Source of the DNA: Bacteroidaceae bacterium
GTDB taxonomy: Bacteria > Bacteroidota > Bacteroidia > Bacteroidales > Barnesiellaceae_A
Length of the DNA: 64,000 bases
Direction: 5' to 3'
Assembly: GCA_017531985.1 (NCBI GenBank)
Contig: JAFXJY010000016.1
Location: forward strand, 16,351-80,350
This document shows, piece after piece, positions 28,864 to 38,145 of the stretch. The position numbers were made by a program, and so were the translations under genes. Under the pieces are notes generated by a model. The model was not told the origin of the DNA. It was given only the letters and a program-made list of their open reading frames with translations, and ran no database searches. Every line of letters starts with the position of its first letter. Within the stretch, counting starts at the first letter, position 1.

Positions 28864-29946
28864 GTGAATATATTACATATACATACGAGTCTGCAAGGCG
28901 GTGGTATAGAAGCTATGATATGTGGTCTTGCGAATGAGATGGTGAAGACAAATAATGTAGTCGTATGCACTATATTTAAGCCTCAAAATACGGACGTTTT
29001 TCAGAACAAAATAGATACTCGGGTACAATGTTTATCATTAAATAAGACGAAACAGGGATTTTCTTTAAAGGAGATATTTAAAATTGTAGCGTTAATAAGT
29101 AAAAATAAATATGATGTTGTTCATATACATGGTTCTTTCTATTACTACTTTTTAGCAATTTTGTTATTTCATAAGCGTATAAAATTTTTTTATACAGTGC
29201 ATTCCGATGCTTTTATGGAATGTAGCTATTGGGATAGAAAGATTTTATGGTTAAAGAGATTTTGTTTTAGAAGAGGGTGGATAAAAGCTATTACAATATC
29301 TCCTGACTCTCAATTATCTTTTAAGAAGTTATATAACAGTAAAAGTAAATTAATCTATAATGGTGTTCCTAAGCCTTTAATATCTACCCCCAATATATTA
29401 TCTCAATATAAAATTAATAAAGCGACAAAAGTATTTCTTCATGCCGGGCGTATTTCAAAACCCAAGAATCAATTTGTTTTGTGTAAAGTTTTCAGACGTT
29501 TGATTGATGAAGGTCATGATATTGTTCTCGTTATTGCAGGTGGTTGTCAAGATATGTCTATATATAAATCTATTAGTACATATTTCTCAGAACGAATACA
29601 TTATATTGGAGAGAAATCCAATGTAATTGATTACATGGCTGATGCTGATGCTATGTGTTTGCCGTCTCTATGGGAAGGTCTTCCTATAACATTGCTTGAA
29701 GCTTTTTCAATAGGATGTATTTCTATCTGCACTCCCGTAGGTGGAATTAAGAATATAATAGAAGATGGTGTAAATGGGTTATTATCGGCAAGTAGTAATG
29801 AAGATGATTATTACAATGCGATGAAGCGTTATTTAGAGTTAAGTTCTAAGCAAATTGAGGCTTTGCGAAGAGCTGCATTTGAATCATTTGCTAAGTTTGA
29901 TATTAAAAACGTATCCAAAGAGTATTTGGATTTCTATTCTGAATAA
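28864..29946 (+). CDS. Glycosyltransferase family 4 (GT-B)
   Basis: This 360-aa GT-B enzyme starts with GTG (MNILHIHTSLQGGGIEAMICGLA). The C-terminal donor-binding part has LHAGRISKPKNQFVL and MADADAMCLPSLWEGLPITLLEAFSIGC, with the EGLPITLLEA (E-x7-E-like) motif of GT4. It is separated from the polymerase gene by 228 bp of AT-rich sequence without a clear promoter. It probably adds an internal sugar of the repeat unit. Confidence 0.92.
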   Translation: MNILHIHTSLQGGGIEAMICGLANEMVKTNNVVVCTIFKPQNTDVFQNKIDTRVQCLSLNKTKQGFSLKEIFKIVALISKNKYDVVHIHGSFYYYFLAILLFHKRIKFFYTVHSDAFMECSYWDRKILWLKRFCFRRGWIKAITISPDSQLSFKKLYNSKSKLIYNGVPKPLISTPNILSQYKINKATKVFLHAGRISKPKNQFVLCKVFRRLIDEGHDIVLVIAGGCQDMSIYKSISTYFSERIHYIGEKSNVIDYMADADAMCLPSLWEGLPITLLEAFSIGCISICTPVGGIKNIIEDGVNGLLSASSNEDDYYNAMKRYLELSSKQIEALRRAAFESFAKFDIKNVSKEYLDFYSE

Positions 29947-29956
29947 TTAATAACCT

Positions 29957-30778
29957 ATGAATATATCTGTCATTATTCCTACATATAAACCTCAAAAGTA
30001 TATAGAGGACTGTTTGGAGTCATTGAAGAATCAAACCTATAATAAACATGAGTTTGAAATTATCATTGTGTTGAATGGTTGTTGTGAGCCATATAAGTCT
30101 CAGCTCCAATCTTATATTTATGCTAATTTAGATGATTATAATGTTGTCCTTATACAATCAGACGAGAGTGGTGTATCAAAAGCTCGTAATATAGGGTTGG
30201 ATGTAGCACAAGGTGATTATATAACATTTATTGATGATGATGACTATGTGTCGAAAGAATATTTAGAAGAATTGTATAGTAATTCATCTGATGACACAAT
30301 AGCTATATGTTATCCTTATGCATTTAAAGATGGCGACTCAGTGCAAATGTCTTATTCGATGACCGATCAGTATAATGCACGTGCTTCCTATGGCAAGCAA
30401 AGCTATATTTATGCTAGGAAATTTTTCTCAGGACCATGTATGAAACTGATACCCAGACACTGCATAGGTCATCATCGTTTTGATGTTAATTTTAAGAACG
30501 GTGAAGATACTTTATTCATGTTTGAAATTTCAGAAAACTTTCGTAATGTAAAGTTTACATCAATGCACGCAGTTTATTTTAGGCGTTACAGAGAAGGAAG
30601 TGCGGTGTTTTCATTTACAAATCAAGGCTTTCGTAAAGTGGTATCTAACACAGCGAGTTTAATATGGGCTTATTCAAAAGTATATTTTAGTAACATACAT
30701 TCATATAATTTCGTTTTTTATATAACGAGAATATTGGGTACAATAAGAAAATTGGCATTGTTTATTAAAATAGTGTAG
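29957..30778 (+). CDS. Glycosyltransferase family 2
   Basis: This 273-aa GT-A enzyme has MNISVIIPTYKPQKYIEDCLESL, GVSKARNIGLDVAQGDYITF and the metal-binding FIDDDDYV. The acceptor and sugar are unknown. It starts 10 bp after the GT4 gene. It shares the AT-rich composition of the locus core. Confidence 0.92.
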   Translation: MNISVIIPTYKPQKYIEDCLESLKNQTYNKHEFEIIIVLNGCCEPYKSQLQSYIYANLDDYNVVLIQSDESGVSKARNIGLDVAQGDYITFIDDDDYVSKEYLEELYSNSSDDTIAICYPYAFKDGDSVQMSYSMTDQYNARASYGKQSYIYARKFFSGPCMKLIPRHCIGHHRFDVNFKNGEDTLFMFEISENFRNVKFTSMHAVYFRRYREGSAVFSFTNQGFRKVVSNTASLIWAYSKVYFSNIHSYNFVFYITRILGTIRKLALFIKIV

Positions 30779-30835
30779 AAAAAGTATGTAAGCAATTATT
30801 TGCCGCATGGAATAGTTGAAGTAATAGGATGGATT

Positions 30836-31678
30836 ATGAAATTTATATATTCTGAGTGGGAAGATTTCTGTAAGGCTCTATCGGACAGTGGGCTGAGAAG
30901 CGTAACGTCGGCGAGTGTATTGCAAGATGCTATTAAGGGCAATTCTTGTGAGAAACGATTCGTTACGCTCAAACATGACGTGGAATCGTTACCGTCCAAA
31001 GCATTGGACTTTGCCCGAATAGAGCATAAGTATGGACATCGTGCAAGTTACTATGTGCAGTCCTATTTGATGAATGAAGAGAATTATTCGATATTTTCTC
31101 AAATACAGCAATTGGGACATGAGGTATCCTATCATCACGATGTAATGGATGGTGCCAAGGGCGATTGGCAAGCTGCTATGGCTATTTACAAAGAGAATCT
31201 TGATAAATTTAGTCGTTTGGGGTTTGATGTTACAACGGTATGTCAGCATGGTAATCCGGTTTCCGATTTTGCAAATAGAGACTTTTTTAGGAGCGATTTA
31301 GTGCAGAACTTATATCCCGATCAAGCCGATATAATGGTGGACTTTATGAGAAAAATCAATCGGGAATATACATATATCTCGGACTTCGGTATGAGTTATA
31401 AGATTGTAAAAGACCCCATTGAAGTTGAAAATTTACAAGACGATGATAAGTACATTGTATTGGGCGATGTGATGAATGTTGCAGCAGAGATAATATCACA
31501 TCCACAGGAGTCGTATATCGTAAGTGCCCATACGCACCGCTACAATCGGAGTGCTTTTAAGTCGGTGTGTAGGAGATTCATATTTAGGGCTATACGTTGT
31601 GTTGCTAAGATATTATTCTTAATTCCGGGAATGAAGAAATTTTTATTCCGATTCAATGTTATCACAAAGTATCTGTAA
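30836..31678 (+). CDS. Polysaccharide deacetylase-fold protein (NodB-like, divergent)
   Basis: The preferred ATG at 30836 (MKFIYSEWEDFCKAL) gives 280 aa. The segments FVTLKHDVESLPSKALDFARIEHKYGH and LGHEVSYHHDVMDGA resemble the Asp/His-rich metal site of carbohydrate esterase family 4 or its relatives, and VSAHTHRYNRS near the end may complete the site. It may deacetylate an N-acetyl sugar of the glycan. The family fit is partial, so a non-enzymatic or other hydrolase role remains possible. LicD follows 3 bp downstream, suggesting a coupled unit. Confidence 0.65.
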   Translation: MKFIYSEWEDFCKALSDSGLRSVTSASVLQDAIKGNSCEKRFVTLKHDVESLPSKALDFARIEHKYGHRASYYVQSYLMNEENYSIFSQIQQLGHEVSYHHDVMDGAKGDWQAAMAIYKENLDKFSRLGFDVTTVCQHGNPVSDFANRDFFRSDLVQNLYPDQADIMVDFMRKINREYTYISDFGMSYKIVKDPIEVENLQDDDKYIVLGDVMNVAAEIISHPQESYIVSAHTHRYNRSAFKSVCRRFIFRAIRCVAKILFLIPGMKKFLFRFNVITKYL

Positions 31679-31681
31679 GAT

Positions 31682-32509
31682 ATGGAGCAGAAAAAATCGG
31701 TTCGTGAAGTCCAAGACAAGATATTGGAAATAATGAAGTATATCGATGCTATATGTCGCAACAATGGCATTGTGTATTATATTATGGGTGGAACTGCTCT
31801 CGGAGCAATACGTCACGGCGGTTTTATACCGTGGGATGACGACTTAGATATATTTATGACTCCGCATGAGTATGATAAGTTCAAAGTTGCCATGACCCAA
31901 GAGAATAATCCTCATTTCGTATTGCAGGAATGGCGTACGGTGAAGGACTATCTTGAATATGCCAAGGTGCGGATGAACGGAACTACCTTTATTGAAGATA
32001 ATTTCAAGGATTGGAAGAATTTGCACCAAGGAATATATGTAGATATTATGATTCTGCATAAAGTACCCGATTCAAGATTTATACAGAAATTGGTCTATTA
32101 TGAATCGAAATTTGTTACTTTATATGCTCTGAGTCAACGTAACTGGAAACCCAAAAACAGTGGACAAGCAATAATGCTTCATTTGTTGAAGATTCTTCCT
32201 TGTCAATTCATCAGTAGAATGTGTTATCGTCGTATATATAAATATGATGATATGACCGATAACTTTAAGTTTTGCTATTGGATTACACCGGCAAAGTTCC
32301 GGTCGGGACTTTTCGATAAAAGATTCTTTGACTTACCCATTGACATTCCATTTGAAGATACAACCCTATATGGCTCGGAGTATATCAAGGAATATTTGCA
32401 ATATCGTTATGGCGATTATATGAAGTTGCCATCGCCCGAGCAGCAACGTGCCGCGGTTCATGCATTGATATTCGATACAGAGAAAGATTATACGGAATAT
32501 ATTAAGTAA
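31682..32509 (+). CDS. LicD family phosphotransferase
   Basis: This 275-aa protein carries the LicD signature MGGTALGAIRHGGFIPWDDDLDIFM. LicD proteins move phosphocholine or related phospho-substituents from a CDP carrier to glycans. The next gene is a cytidylyltransferase that could make such a CDP carrier, which supports a decoration role, for example phosphocholine or glycerol-phosphate. The exact substituent is not determined by the sequence. Confidence 0.92.
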   Translation: MEQKKSVREVQDKILEIMKYIDAICRNNGIVYYIMGGTALGAIRHGGFIPWDDDLDIFMTPHEYDKFKVAMTQENNPHFVLQEWRTVKDYLEYAKVRMNGTTFIEDNFKDWKNLHQGIYVDIMILHKVPDSRFIQKLVYYESKFVTLYALSQRNWKPKNSGQAIMLHLLKILPCQFISRMCYRRIYKYDDMTDNFKFCYWITPAKFRSGLFDKRFFDLPIDIPFEDTTLYGSEYIKEYLQYRYGDYMKLPSPEQQRAAVHALIFDTEKDYTEYIK

Positions 32510-32548
32510 AAGGGAACTTCCCTAAACATATTTGTTACTAAAAACTGC

Positions 32549-32977
32549 ATGGAAAAGAAATATAAGATAGGTTATACGACAGGTGTTTTTGATATGTTTC
32601 ACATCGGGCATCTGAATATTCTTCGGCGTGCCAAAGAGCAATGTGAGACTTTAATTGTCGGTGTAACTACCGACGAACTTTGCTATCAGCGTAAGCATAA
32701 GTATCCTATTATTCATGAGCAGGACCGTATAGCCATAGTTGAGTCCATCCGTTATGTTGATAAGGTAGTACTTCAAACAGATATGGAGAAGATACGTCCG
32801 GTCAGAGAGTTGAAGGCCGATGCGGTATTTGTAGGCTCAGACTGGAAGGGAACGGATGCATGGAACCAATATGAGAAAGATTTTGCAGCAGTGGGGTGTG
32901 TTGTGGTGTATTTAGATCACACCGAGGGTATCAGTTCTTCTTATCTACGCGAGAAAATGAATGAAATTTTAAGGTAG
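32549..32977 (+). CDS. Cytidylyltransferase (TagD/glycerol-3-phosphate type)
   Basis: This 142-aa nucleotidyltransferase has TTGVFDMFHIGHLNILRRAKE with the HxGH motif (His18/His21), and HTEGISSSYLREKM near the end in place of the usual RTxGIST. Size and motifs fit glycerol-3-phosphate or choline-phosphate cytidylyltransferases that make CDP-activated groups. Next to LicD it probably supplies the donor. It ends just before the first copy of a duplicated intergenic segment. Confidence 0.9.
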   Translation: MEKKYKIGYTTGVFDMFHIGHLNILRRAKEQCETLIVGVTTDELCYQRKHKYPIIHEQDRIAIVESIRYVDKVVLQTDMEKIRPVRELKADAVFVGSDWKGTDAWNQYEKDFAAVGCVVVYLDHTEGISSSYLREKMNEILR

Positions 32978-33176
32978 GTCTTATCAATTGGGTCGAGTTG
33001 ATTGTGAAGCTTATTGTGTGGCGATTTCCAATTTCTCATAAAGTCACAATGCGAGCATCGTAACTGGATGAAAATTAGGAATATACTATAATCAATTCAA
33101 AAGCGACCGAAATAGAAGCGACCGACAACAATGAATTTATCTACTAATGATGTAGAACAAGCCTTAAAGTAATATT
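32978..33176. repeat. Duplicated intergenic segment, copy A
   Basis: The 199-bp gap shares blocks with the gap at 34635-34799: GGTCGAGTTGATTGTGAAG-like, ATTCAAAAGCGACCGAAATA and GAAGCGACCGACAA, then a loose match running up to the next start codon. Copy A has an extra block of roughly 70 bp between the first two parts. The order and orientation of blocks are the same in both. Confidence 0.8.
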
Positions 33177-34019
33177 ATGACACAATCAGCTAATACACCA
33201 TTCTCGGTATGCATGTCGGTTTACCACAACGATAATGCCGATAATTTTATAGCGGCTGTTAATAGTATATATTGTCAGACAGTTCCTCCCAATGAAATAA
33301 TTTTGGTGGTGGATGGTCCTGTTGGTCAAGAGCTTGAATATGCCATAGAGCATCTTGTTGAAGAAATACCTGTGATGAAGGTGATAAGGCTGCCAGAAAA
33401 TAAGGGACATGCTATTGCTCGTCAGACAGGATTGGATGCTGCTCGGTATGACCTTGTAGCGGTCATGGATGCCGATGATATAGCACTACCCAATCGTTTC
33501 CGGCAGCAGTTGGCTGTCTTTGAAGAGCATCCCGAAGTGACAGTTGTCGGAGGTCTTATTCATGAATTTGTTGATGATGTAAATAATGTTGCAGGGGTGC
33601 GATGGGTGCCACAGAACGATGCTGACATAAAAGAATATTTAAAGGATCGTTGTCCGATGAACCTTGTGACGGTCATGTTTCGTAAAGAACATGTTCAGAA
33701 GGTAGGAGGATATATCGATTGGTATTGTGAGGAAGATTACTATCTGTGGATACGTTTAACTCTGGCCGGATATAGATTCTATAATATTCAACAAAATCTT
33801 GTCAATGTGAGGGTGGGGCATGCGATGTATAGTCGTAGAGGTGGAGTGAAATACTTCAAAAGTGAAGCGGCACTTCAACGGTTGATGCTCACAGAGAAAA
33901 TAATTACTCCAATAAAGTTTCTTTCGAACGTTACGAAACGATTGATTGTACAAGTCTTATTGCCTAATGCTGTGAGAGGTTGGATATTTAGAAAGTTTGC
34001 AAGAAAACAAAGAAAATAG
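33177..34019 (+). CDS. Glycosyltransferase family 2
   Basis: This 280-aa GT-A enzyme has PFSVCMSVYHNDNADNFIAAV, ILVVDGPVG, and VAVMDADDIALPNRFRQQL with the DxD-type metal site. It resembles the amylovoran/AmsE-like GT2 group. It starts directly after the duplicated segment and is followed 12 bp later by the initiating sugar transferase, so the two genes may have moved as a module. Confidence 0.92.
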   Translation: MTQSANTPFSVCMSVYHNDNADNFIAAVNSIYCQTVPPNEIILVVDGPVGQELEYAIEHLVEEIPVMKVIRLPENKGHAIARQTGLDAARYDLVAVMDADDIALPNRFRQQLAVFEEHPEVTVVGGLIHEFVDDVNNVAGVRWVPQNDADIKEYLKDRCPMNLVTVMFRKEHVQKVGGYIDWYCEEDYYLWIRLTLAGYRFYNIQQNLVNVRVGHAMYSRRGGVKYFKSEAALQRLMLTEKIITPIKFLSNVTKRLIVQVLLPNAVRGWIFRKFARKQRK

Positions 34020-34031
34020 AAGAATAAACCT

Positions 34032-34634
34032 ATGAAATACCTTTTTGATCGCGTAGTATCGTTACTCGGACTTCTTTTCCTATGGCCTGTATTGCTCATT
34101 GTGGCATTGCTCATCATGATCAAGATGCCCGGTGGTCCGGTCTTTTTCAAGCAGAAAAGGGTAGGGCGTTATGGTAAATTGTTTACGATGTACAAGTTCC
34201 GTTCCATGACGGTAGCACACACCGGTTCGTCTGTTTCGGTGGCAGGTGAGAGTCGTATTACACCTTTGGGGGCAAAGTTACGAAAGTATAAACTTGACGA
34301 ACTGCCCGAGTTGTGGAATGTACTGATAGGCGATATGAGCTTTGTGGGTCCTCGTCCCGATGTACCCGGATATGCCGATAAGTTGCAAGGTGAAGATCGC
34401 CTTATATTGCAACTTCGACCCGGCATTACAGGACCGGCTTCACTTAAATATGCCAATGAAGAAGAACTATTGGCACAGGTTGACAATCCACAACGATATA
34501 ACGATGAGATTATCTTCCCCGACAAGGTAAAGATAAATCTTGATTATTATTACAATCGCTCGTTTGTGGGTGATATAAAGTTGATTTTTCAAACAATCTT
34601 TCGCTCATATACAGTGGCAGAGATACAAAATTAA
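34032..34634 (+). CDS. Initiating phosphoglycosyl transferase (monotopic PGT, WcaJ/PglC-like)
   Basis: This 200-aa protein is a small monotopic sugar transferase. It has an N-terminal membrane helix (LLGLLFLWPVLLIVALLIMI), FFKQKRVGRYGKLFTMYKFRSM, the catalytic Asp-Glu pair in KYKLDELPELWNVL, and GDMSFVGPRPDVPGY. It moves a sugar phosphate from a UDP-sugar to undecaprenyl phosphate, the first step of repeat-unit synthesis. The short form lacks the membrane bundle of WbaP. With the nearby DegT enzyme, a 4-amino or diamino sugar (PglC-like) is a possible donor. Confidence 0.93.
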   Translation: MKYLFDRVVSLLGLLFLWPVLLIVALLIMIKMPGGPVFFKQKRVGRYGKLFTMYKFRSMTVAHTGSSVSVAGESRITPLGAKLRKYKLDELPELWNVLIGDMSFVGPRPDVPGYADKLQGEDRLILQLRPGITGPASLKYANEEELLAQVDNPQRYNDEIIFPDKVKINLDYYYNRSFVGDIKLIFQTIFRSYTVAEIQN

Positions 34635-34799
34635 GGTAGGTTCTATCAATTAGGTCGAGTTGATTATGAAGTTTATATACTACCATAAATTCAAAAGCGA
34701 CCGAAATAGAAGCGACCGACAATGAAAACTTAGAATCTGTTTTAATTTTATTTCGAGATTATTATTTACTAATTTATAGAACATGTCTTAATACTCTTT
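34635..34799. repeat. Duplicated intergenic segment, copy B
   Basis: The 165-bp gap matches copy A at 32978-33176: GGTCGAGTTGATTATGAAG, ATTCAAAAGCGACCGAAATA and GAAGCGACCGACAA in the same order, with a deletion of the middle block of copy A. Similarity continues loosely to the start of the aminotransferase gene. Confidence 0.8.
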
Positions 34800-36050
34800 A
34801 TGCAAAAACGCATTTACCTCAGTCTGGCTCACATGAGTGGTAGTGAGCAGAAGTTTATACAAGAGGCCTTCGATACCAATTGGGTAGTACCTCTGGGACC
34901 AAATGTAAATGGATTTGAAACCGACCTTGAAGAATTTGTTGGAGCGAACAAGAAGGTTGTGGCACTCTCGGCAGGAACCGCGGCGGTTCACCTTGCACTC
35001 ATAGCATGTGGTGTAGGTGTGGGCGATGAGGTTATCTGTCAGTCGTTTACTTTCTGTGCATCGGCCAATCCTATTACCTATCTTGGAGCAACCCCCGTTT
35101 TTGTCGATTCGGAACGCGACACATGGAACATGGAGCCACAACTGCTTGAAGAAGCCATAAATGACCGCATTGCCAAGACCGGACGTAAGCCTAAGGCAAT
35201 TATTGCGGTACACCTATATGGCATGCCTGCCAAGATGGATGAAATTGCCGATGTCGCTGCGAAGTACGATATACCCGTTATTGAAGATGCAGCCGAGGCC
35301 TTCGGCTCTTGTTATAAAGATCGTATGTGTGGAACGATAGGACGGTATGGAGTGTTGTCGTTCAACGGTAATAAGATGATAACCACATCGGGAGGAGGAG
35401 CATTGATATGCCCCGATGAAGAGGCTAAGCAGTCTATAATGTTTTATGCCACTCAGGCTCGCGAGTCGTATCCTTATTATCAGCATGAACACATAGGGTA
35501 CAACTATCGTATGAGTAACATCTGTGCCGGTATAGGTCGTGGGCAAATGACAGTCGCCAATGCTCATATTGAACATCATCGCCATGTGTGTGCCTTATAT
35601 AAAGAGTTACTTGCCGATGTCGGTGGTATCAGCTTGCATGAAAATCCGACATCGCATTATCAGAGCAACTATTGGCTCAATACCATTCTTCTTGCACCCA
35701 CTTTGCGAGTGAAAGGAGAAGAACAAGCCTATGCGACAGCGGTGAGAGGTGCCATAGGTGGTGCAGCCGGTGTAACTCATGCAGCCGAGAAGTTACACAC
35801 CGATTGTGAACCTAATGCCAATGTCGAGGCCTTGCGTGTGGCACTCGATGCAGCCGGTATAGAGGTTCGACCTTTGTGGAAACCAATGCATCGTCAGCCG
35901 GTGTATGCTTCATCGCCGGCTTATGTCAATGGCGTGAGTGAAGATTTATTTGCACAAGGATTGTGCCTGCCCAGTGGCCCTTGCGTAACCGATGAAGATG
36001 TTCATTACATCGTAGAGCAGATAAAGTCGAACATCGAACACATCCCTTAA
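34800..36050 (+). CDS. DegT/DnrJ/EryC1 aminotransferase (PglE/PseC-like group)
   Basis: This 416-aa PLP enzyme has Lys192 in VLSFNGNKMITTSGGG as predicted Schiff-base lysine, ALSAGTAAVHLALIA and VIEDAAEAFGS. The NGNK context is typical of aminotransferases acting on UDP-4-keto-6-deoxy-HexNAc (PglE-like), in contrast to the GKNLG context of the enzyme at 15999-17117. It may make the amino sugar loaded by the adjacent phosphoglycosyl transferase. It is the last gene of the capsule locus. Confidence 0.88.
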   Translation: MQKRIYLSLAHMSGSEQKFIQEAFDTNWVVPLGPNVNGFETDLEEFVGANKKVVALSAGTAAVHLALIACGVGVGDEVICQSFTFCASANPITYLGATPVFVDSERDTWNMEPQLLEEAINDRIAKTGRKPKAIIAVHLYGMPAKMDEIADVAAKYDIPVIEDAAEAFGSCYKDRMCGTIGRYGVLSFNGNKMITTSGGGALICPDEEAKQSIMFYATQARESYPYYQHEHIGYNYRMSNICAGIGRGQMTVANAHIEHHRHVCALYKELLADVGGISLHENPTSHYQSNYWLNTILLAPTLRVKGEEQAYATAVRGAIGGAAGVTHAAEKLHTDCEPNANVEALRVALDAAGIEVRPLWKPMHRQPVYASSPAYVNGVSEDLFAQGLCLPSGPCVTDEDVHYIVEQIKSNIEHIP

Positions 36051-36182
36051 ATTCGTGAGCGTGTAGTGTCGTAATCAGTGATTATGGCTTAAATTTTCGG
36101 TTCAAACTTATTGGGTGAGGGCGTGAAATAATCAGAAGTAAAAATAATGACTCCATCGCTTTTATATTCCAAGATAAATTAC

Positions 36183-36190
36183 TACCTTTG
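36183..36190 (+). promoter_or_regulatory. Predicted -7 box for rplY
   Basis: TACCTTTG matches TAnnTTTG and lies 88 bp before the ATG at 36278. Confidence 0.5.
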
Positions 36191-36277
36191 CACCGCTTTT
36201 TGAAAATACCGTGTGATGGGAAATTAAGGAGCATGATTTTAATAACTTAATTTTGAGTAACACAAAAACTTTAAACA

Positions 36278-36934
36278 ATGAAAACATTTGTTCTTGAAGG
36301 TAAAGTACGCAATGGTCTTGGAAAGAAGGCTGCTCGCGACTTGCGTAAAGAGGGTTTTATTCCCGCAGTATTGAATGGTGGTGCTATCGTAAACCTTCCC
36401 TATGAAGGTACTCTCGCCGATGGAGAGAAGATAGTGGAGATAGAAAATGGTCGCGGTGTTATCGTTACCGATTTTGCAATCGCACCTGAGTCGGTTCGTA
36501 AATTGGTGTACACTCCCGACATCTTCGTTATCGACCTTACCATTGGTGGCAAGAAGGTGAAAGCTGTGTTGAAAGACATCCAATTCCACCCAGTTAAGGA
36601 TACAATCCTCCACATGGACTTCCTCGAAGTAAGCGAAACTAAACCCATTGTTATGGACGTTCCCGTTAAACTCGAAGGTCACGCCGAGGGTGTTAAGGCC
36701 GGTGGTAAGTTGCAACTTTCTATGAAGAAAATTCGCGTTAAAGCCCTTTATAACAACATTCCCGAGCGTCTCGTTATCAACATCGATAACCTCGGTCTTG
36801 GTAAGACACTCCAAATTGGTCAACTCAATTTCGAAGGTCTTGAATTGATGAACGCTAAGAACGCTGTTGTATGTGCTGTTAACTTGACTCGTGCCGCTCG
36901 TGGTGCTGCCGCAGCTGCTGCCGCCAAGAAATAA
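36278..36934 (+). CDS. rplY: 50S ribosomal protein L25/general stress protein Ctc
   Basis: This 218-aa protein is the long (TL5/Ctc) form of bL25, which binds 5S rRNA. The N-terminal L25 domain has LEGKVRNGLGKKAARDLRKEGFIPAVLNGG and KAVLKDIQFHPVKDTILHMDFLEV. The C-terminal beta domain ends in an Ala/Lys-rich tail. It forms an operon with pth (13 bp) and the S4-domain gene. The rplY-pth order is widely conserved. Confidence 0.97.
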   Translation: MKTFVLEGKVRNGLGKKAARDLRKEGFIPAVLNGGAIVNLPYEGTLADGEKIVEIENGRGVIVTDFAIAPESVRKLVYTPDIFVIDLTIGGKKVKAVLKDIQFHPVKDTILHMDFLEVSETKPIVMDVPVKLEGHAEGVKAGGKLQLSMKKIRVKALYNNIPERLVINIDNLGLGKTLQIGQLNFEGLELMNAKNAVVCAVNLTRAARGAAAAAAAKK

Positions 36935-36947
36935 TCCTACACGATAA

Positions 36948-37511
36948 ATGAAATATCTGATAGTAGGGTTGGGTAATATCGGAAGTGAATACGAGAATAC
37001 CCGGCACAACATAGGATTTAAGGTATTGGACGCTTTGGCTGAAGCGTCCAATACTGTTTTTACCGACCGTCGATATGGTGCTATTGCCGAGATAAAAATC
37101 AAGGGACGTACCCTTGTGTTGCTTAAACCATCGACTTATATGAACCTTAGCGGTAATGCGGTGCGTTACTGGATGCAGCAGGAGAAAATTGAAGCCGACA
37201 AGATGTTAGTGGTTGTCGACGACCTCTCATTGCCATTCGGTACCTTACGATTGCGTCCGCAAGGTAGCGATGCCGGTCATAACGGATTGAAGGATATAGT
37301 GCGTGTCCTGGGTAATGATGTCTATCCACGATTGCGTTTCGGCATAGGCAATGACTTCCCTCGTGGAGGTCAGATTGACTATGTGTTGGGTGAATTTACA
37401 ACCCAGCAGAGTGAACTTCTTCCCGAACGATTACAGATTGCATGCGACATTATAAAGAGTTTTTGCCTCGCAGGCATCACACTTACCATGAACCAATATA
37501 ATAAAAAGTAA
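36948..37511 (+). CDS. pth: Peptidyl-tRNA hydrolase
   Basis: Pth (187 aa) releases peptides from prematurely dropped peptidyl-t[23 protein letters not shown] carries Asn10 and the catalytic His20, and [12 protein letters not shown] and [30 protein letters not shown] are family blocks. Length is normal. It lies between rplY and the S4 protein gene, with only 2 bp to the latter. Confidence 0.97.
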   Translation: MKYLIVGLGNIGSEYENTRHNIGFKVLDALAEASNTVFTDRRYGAIAEIKIKGRTLVLLKPSTYMNLSGNAVRYWMQQEKIEADKMLVVVDDLSLPFGTLRLRPQGSDAGHNGLKDIVRVLGNDVYPRLRFGIGNDFPRGGQIDYVLGEFTTQQSELLPERLQIACDIIKSFCLAGITLTMNQYNKK

Positions 37512-37513
37512 CT

Positions 37514-37957
37514 ATGGCTCAGTCGGAGGTTCGTATAGATAAATGGTTGTGGGCAGTGCGTATCTTCAAGACACGAACGATTGCCACTGATGCTTGTAAA
37601 AAAGGCCGAGTCATGATGGGAGGTGTAGCTGTAAAACCTTCGCGAACCATTAAAGCCGGTGATGTAATTAATGTGCGTAAACCCCCTGTCACATATTCGT
37701 TCAGGGTACTCGATGTGGCTGAAAATAGAATGGGTGCCAAGCTTGTACCCAATTACATGGAGAATATTACTCCCCCCGAACAATATGAATTACTCGAACT
37801 CATTCGCATCAGCGGATTTGTCGATAGACAGAAAGGTCTCGGACGTCCCACTAAGCGTGATGGTCGTGCATTGCGTGAATTTACCGATGCCGAGATGATG
37901 AACGATGGATTTGACTTCGATTTTGATTTTGACGAAGATGACTTTGACGACGAGTGA
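37514..37957 (+). CDS. S4-domain RNA-binding protein (Hsp15-like)
   Basis: This 147-aa protein has an N-terminal S4 domain: VRIDKWLWAVRIFKTRTIAT, CKKGRVMMGGVAVKPSRTIKAGD. It resembles Hsp15/HslR, which in E. coli binds 50S subunits with a stalled nascent chain. The C-terminal tail is rich in Asp/Glu/Phe (FDFDFDFDEDDFDDE), unlike the basic tail of E. coli Hsp15. Its position after pth fits a ribosome-rescue role. It ends the three-gene operon. Confidence 0.92.
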   Translation: MAQSEVRIDKWLWAVRIFKTRTIATDACKKGRVMMGGVAVKPSRTIKAGDVINVRKPPVTYSFRVLDVAENRMGAKLVPNYMENITPPEQYELLELIRISGFVDRQKGLGRPTKRDGRALREFTDAEMMNDGFDFDFDFDEDDFDDE

Positions 37958-37996
37958 AAATCTACAATTATAGAATGTCTTCGATATTAGTTATAT

Positions 37997-38039
37997 AAGC
38001 GATGTAGTACTCAACAAGAGGGTACTACATCGCTTTTTT
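37997..38039 (+). terminator. Terminator of the rplY-pth-S4 operon
   Basis: AAGCGATGTAGTAC (37997-38010) pairs with GTACTACATCGCTT (38022-38035), 14 bp, followed by T residues. Confidence 0.92.
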
Positions 38040-38126
38040 CCTTTAATGATATTAAAAATAGTGTTATATAGTATTATTGGGTGTAAAATTTACGCAAAAA
38101 GTGAGCGATTTTAAAAAAAATATTAC

Positions 38127-38134
38127 TATATTTG
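38127..38134 (+). promoter_or_regulatory. Predicted -7 box for the Nudix regulator
   Basis: TATATTTG lies only 11 bp before the ATG at 38146, implying a very short 5' leader if used. Confidence 0.5.
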
Positions 38135-38145
38135 CATGAAAAATT

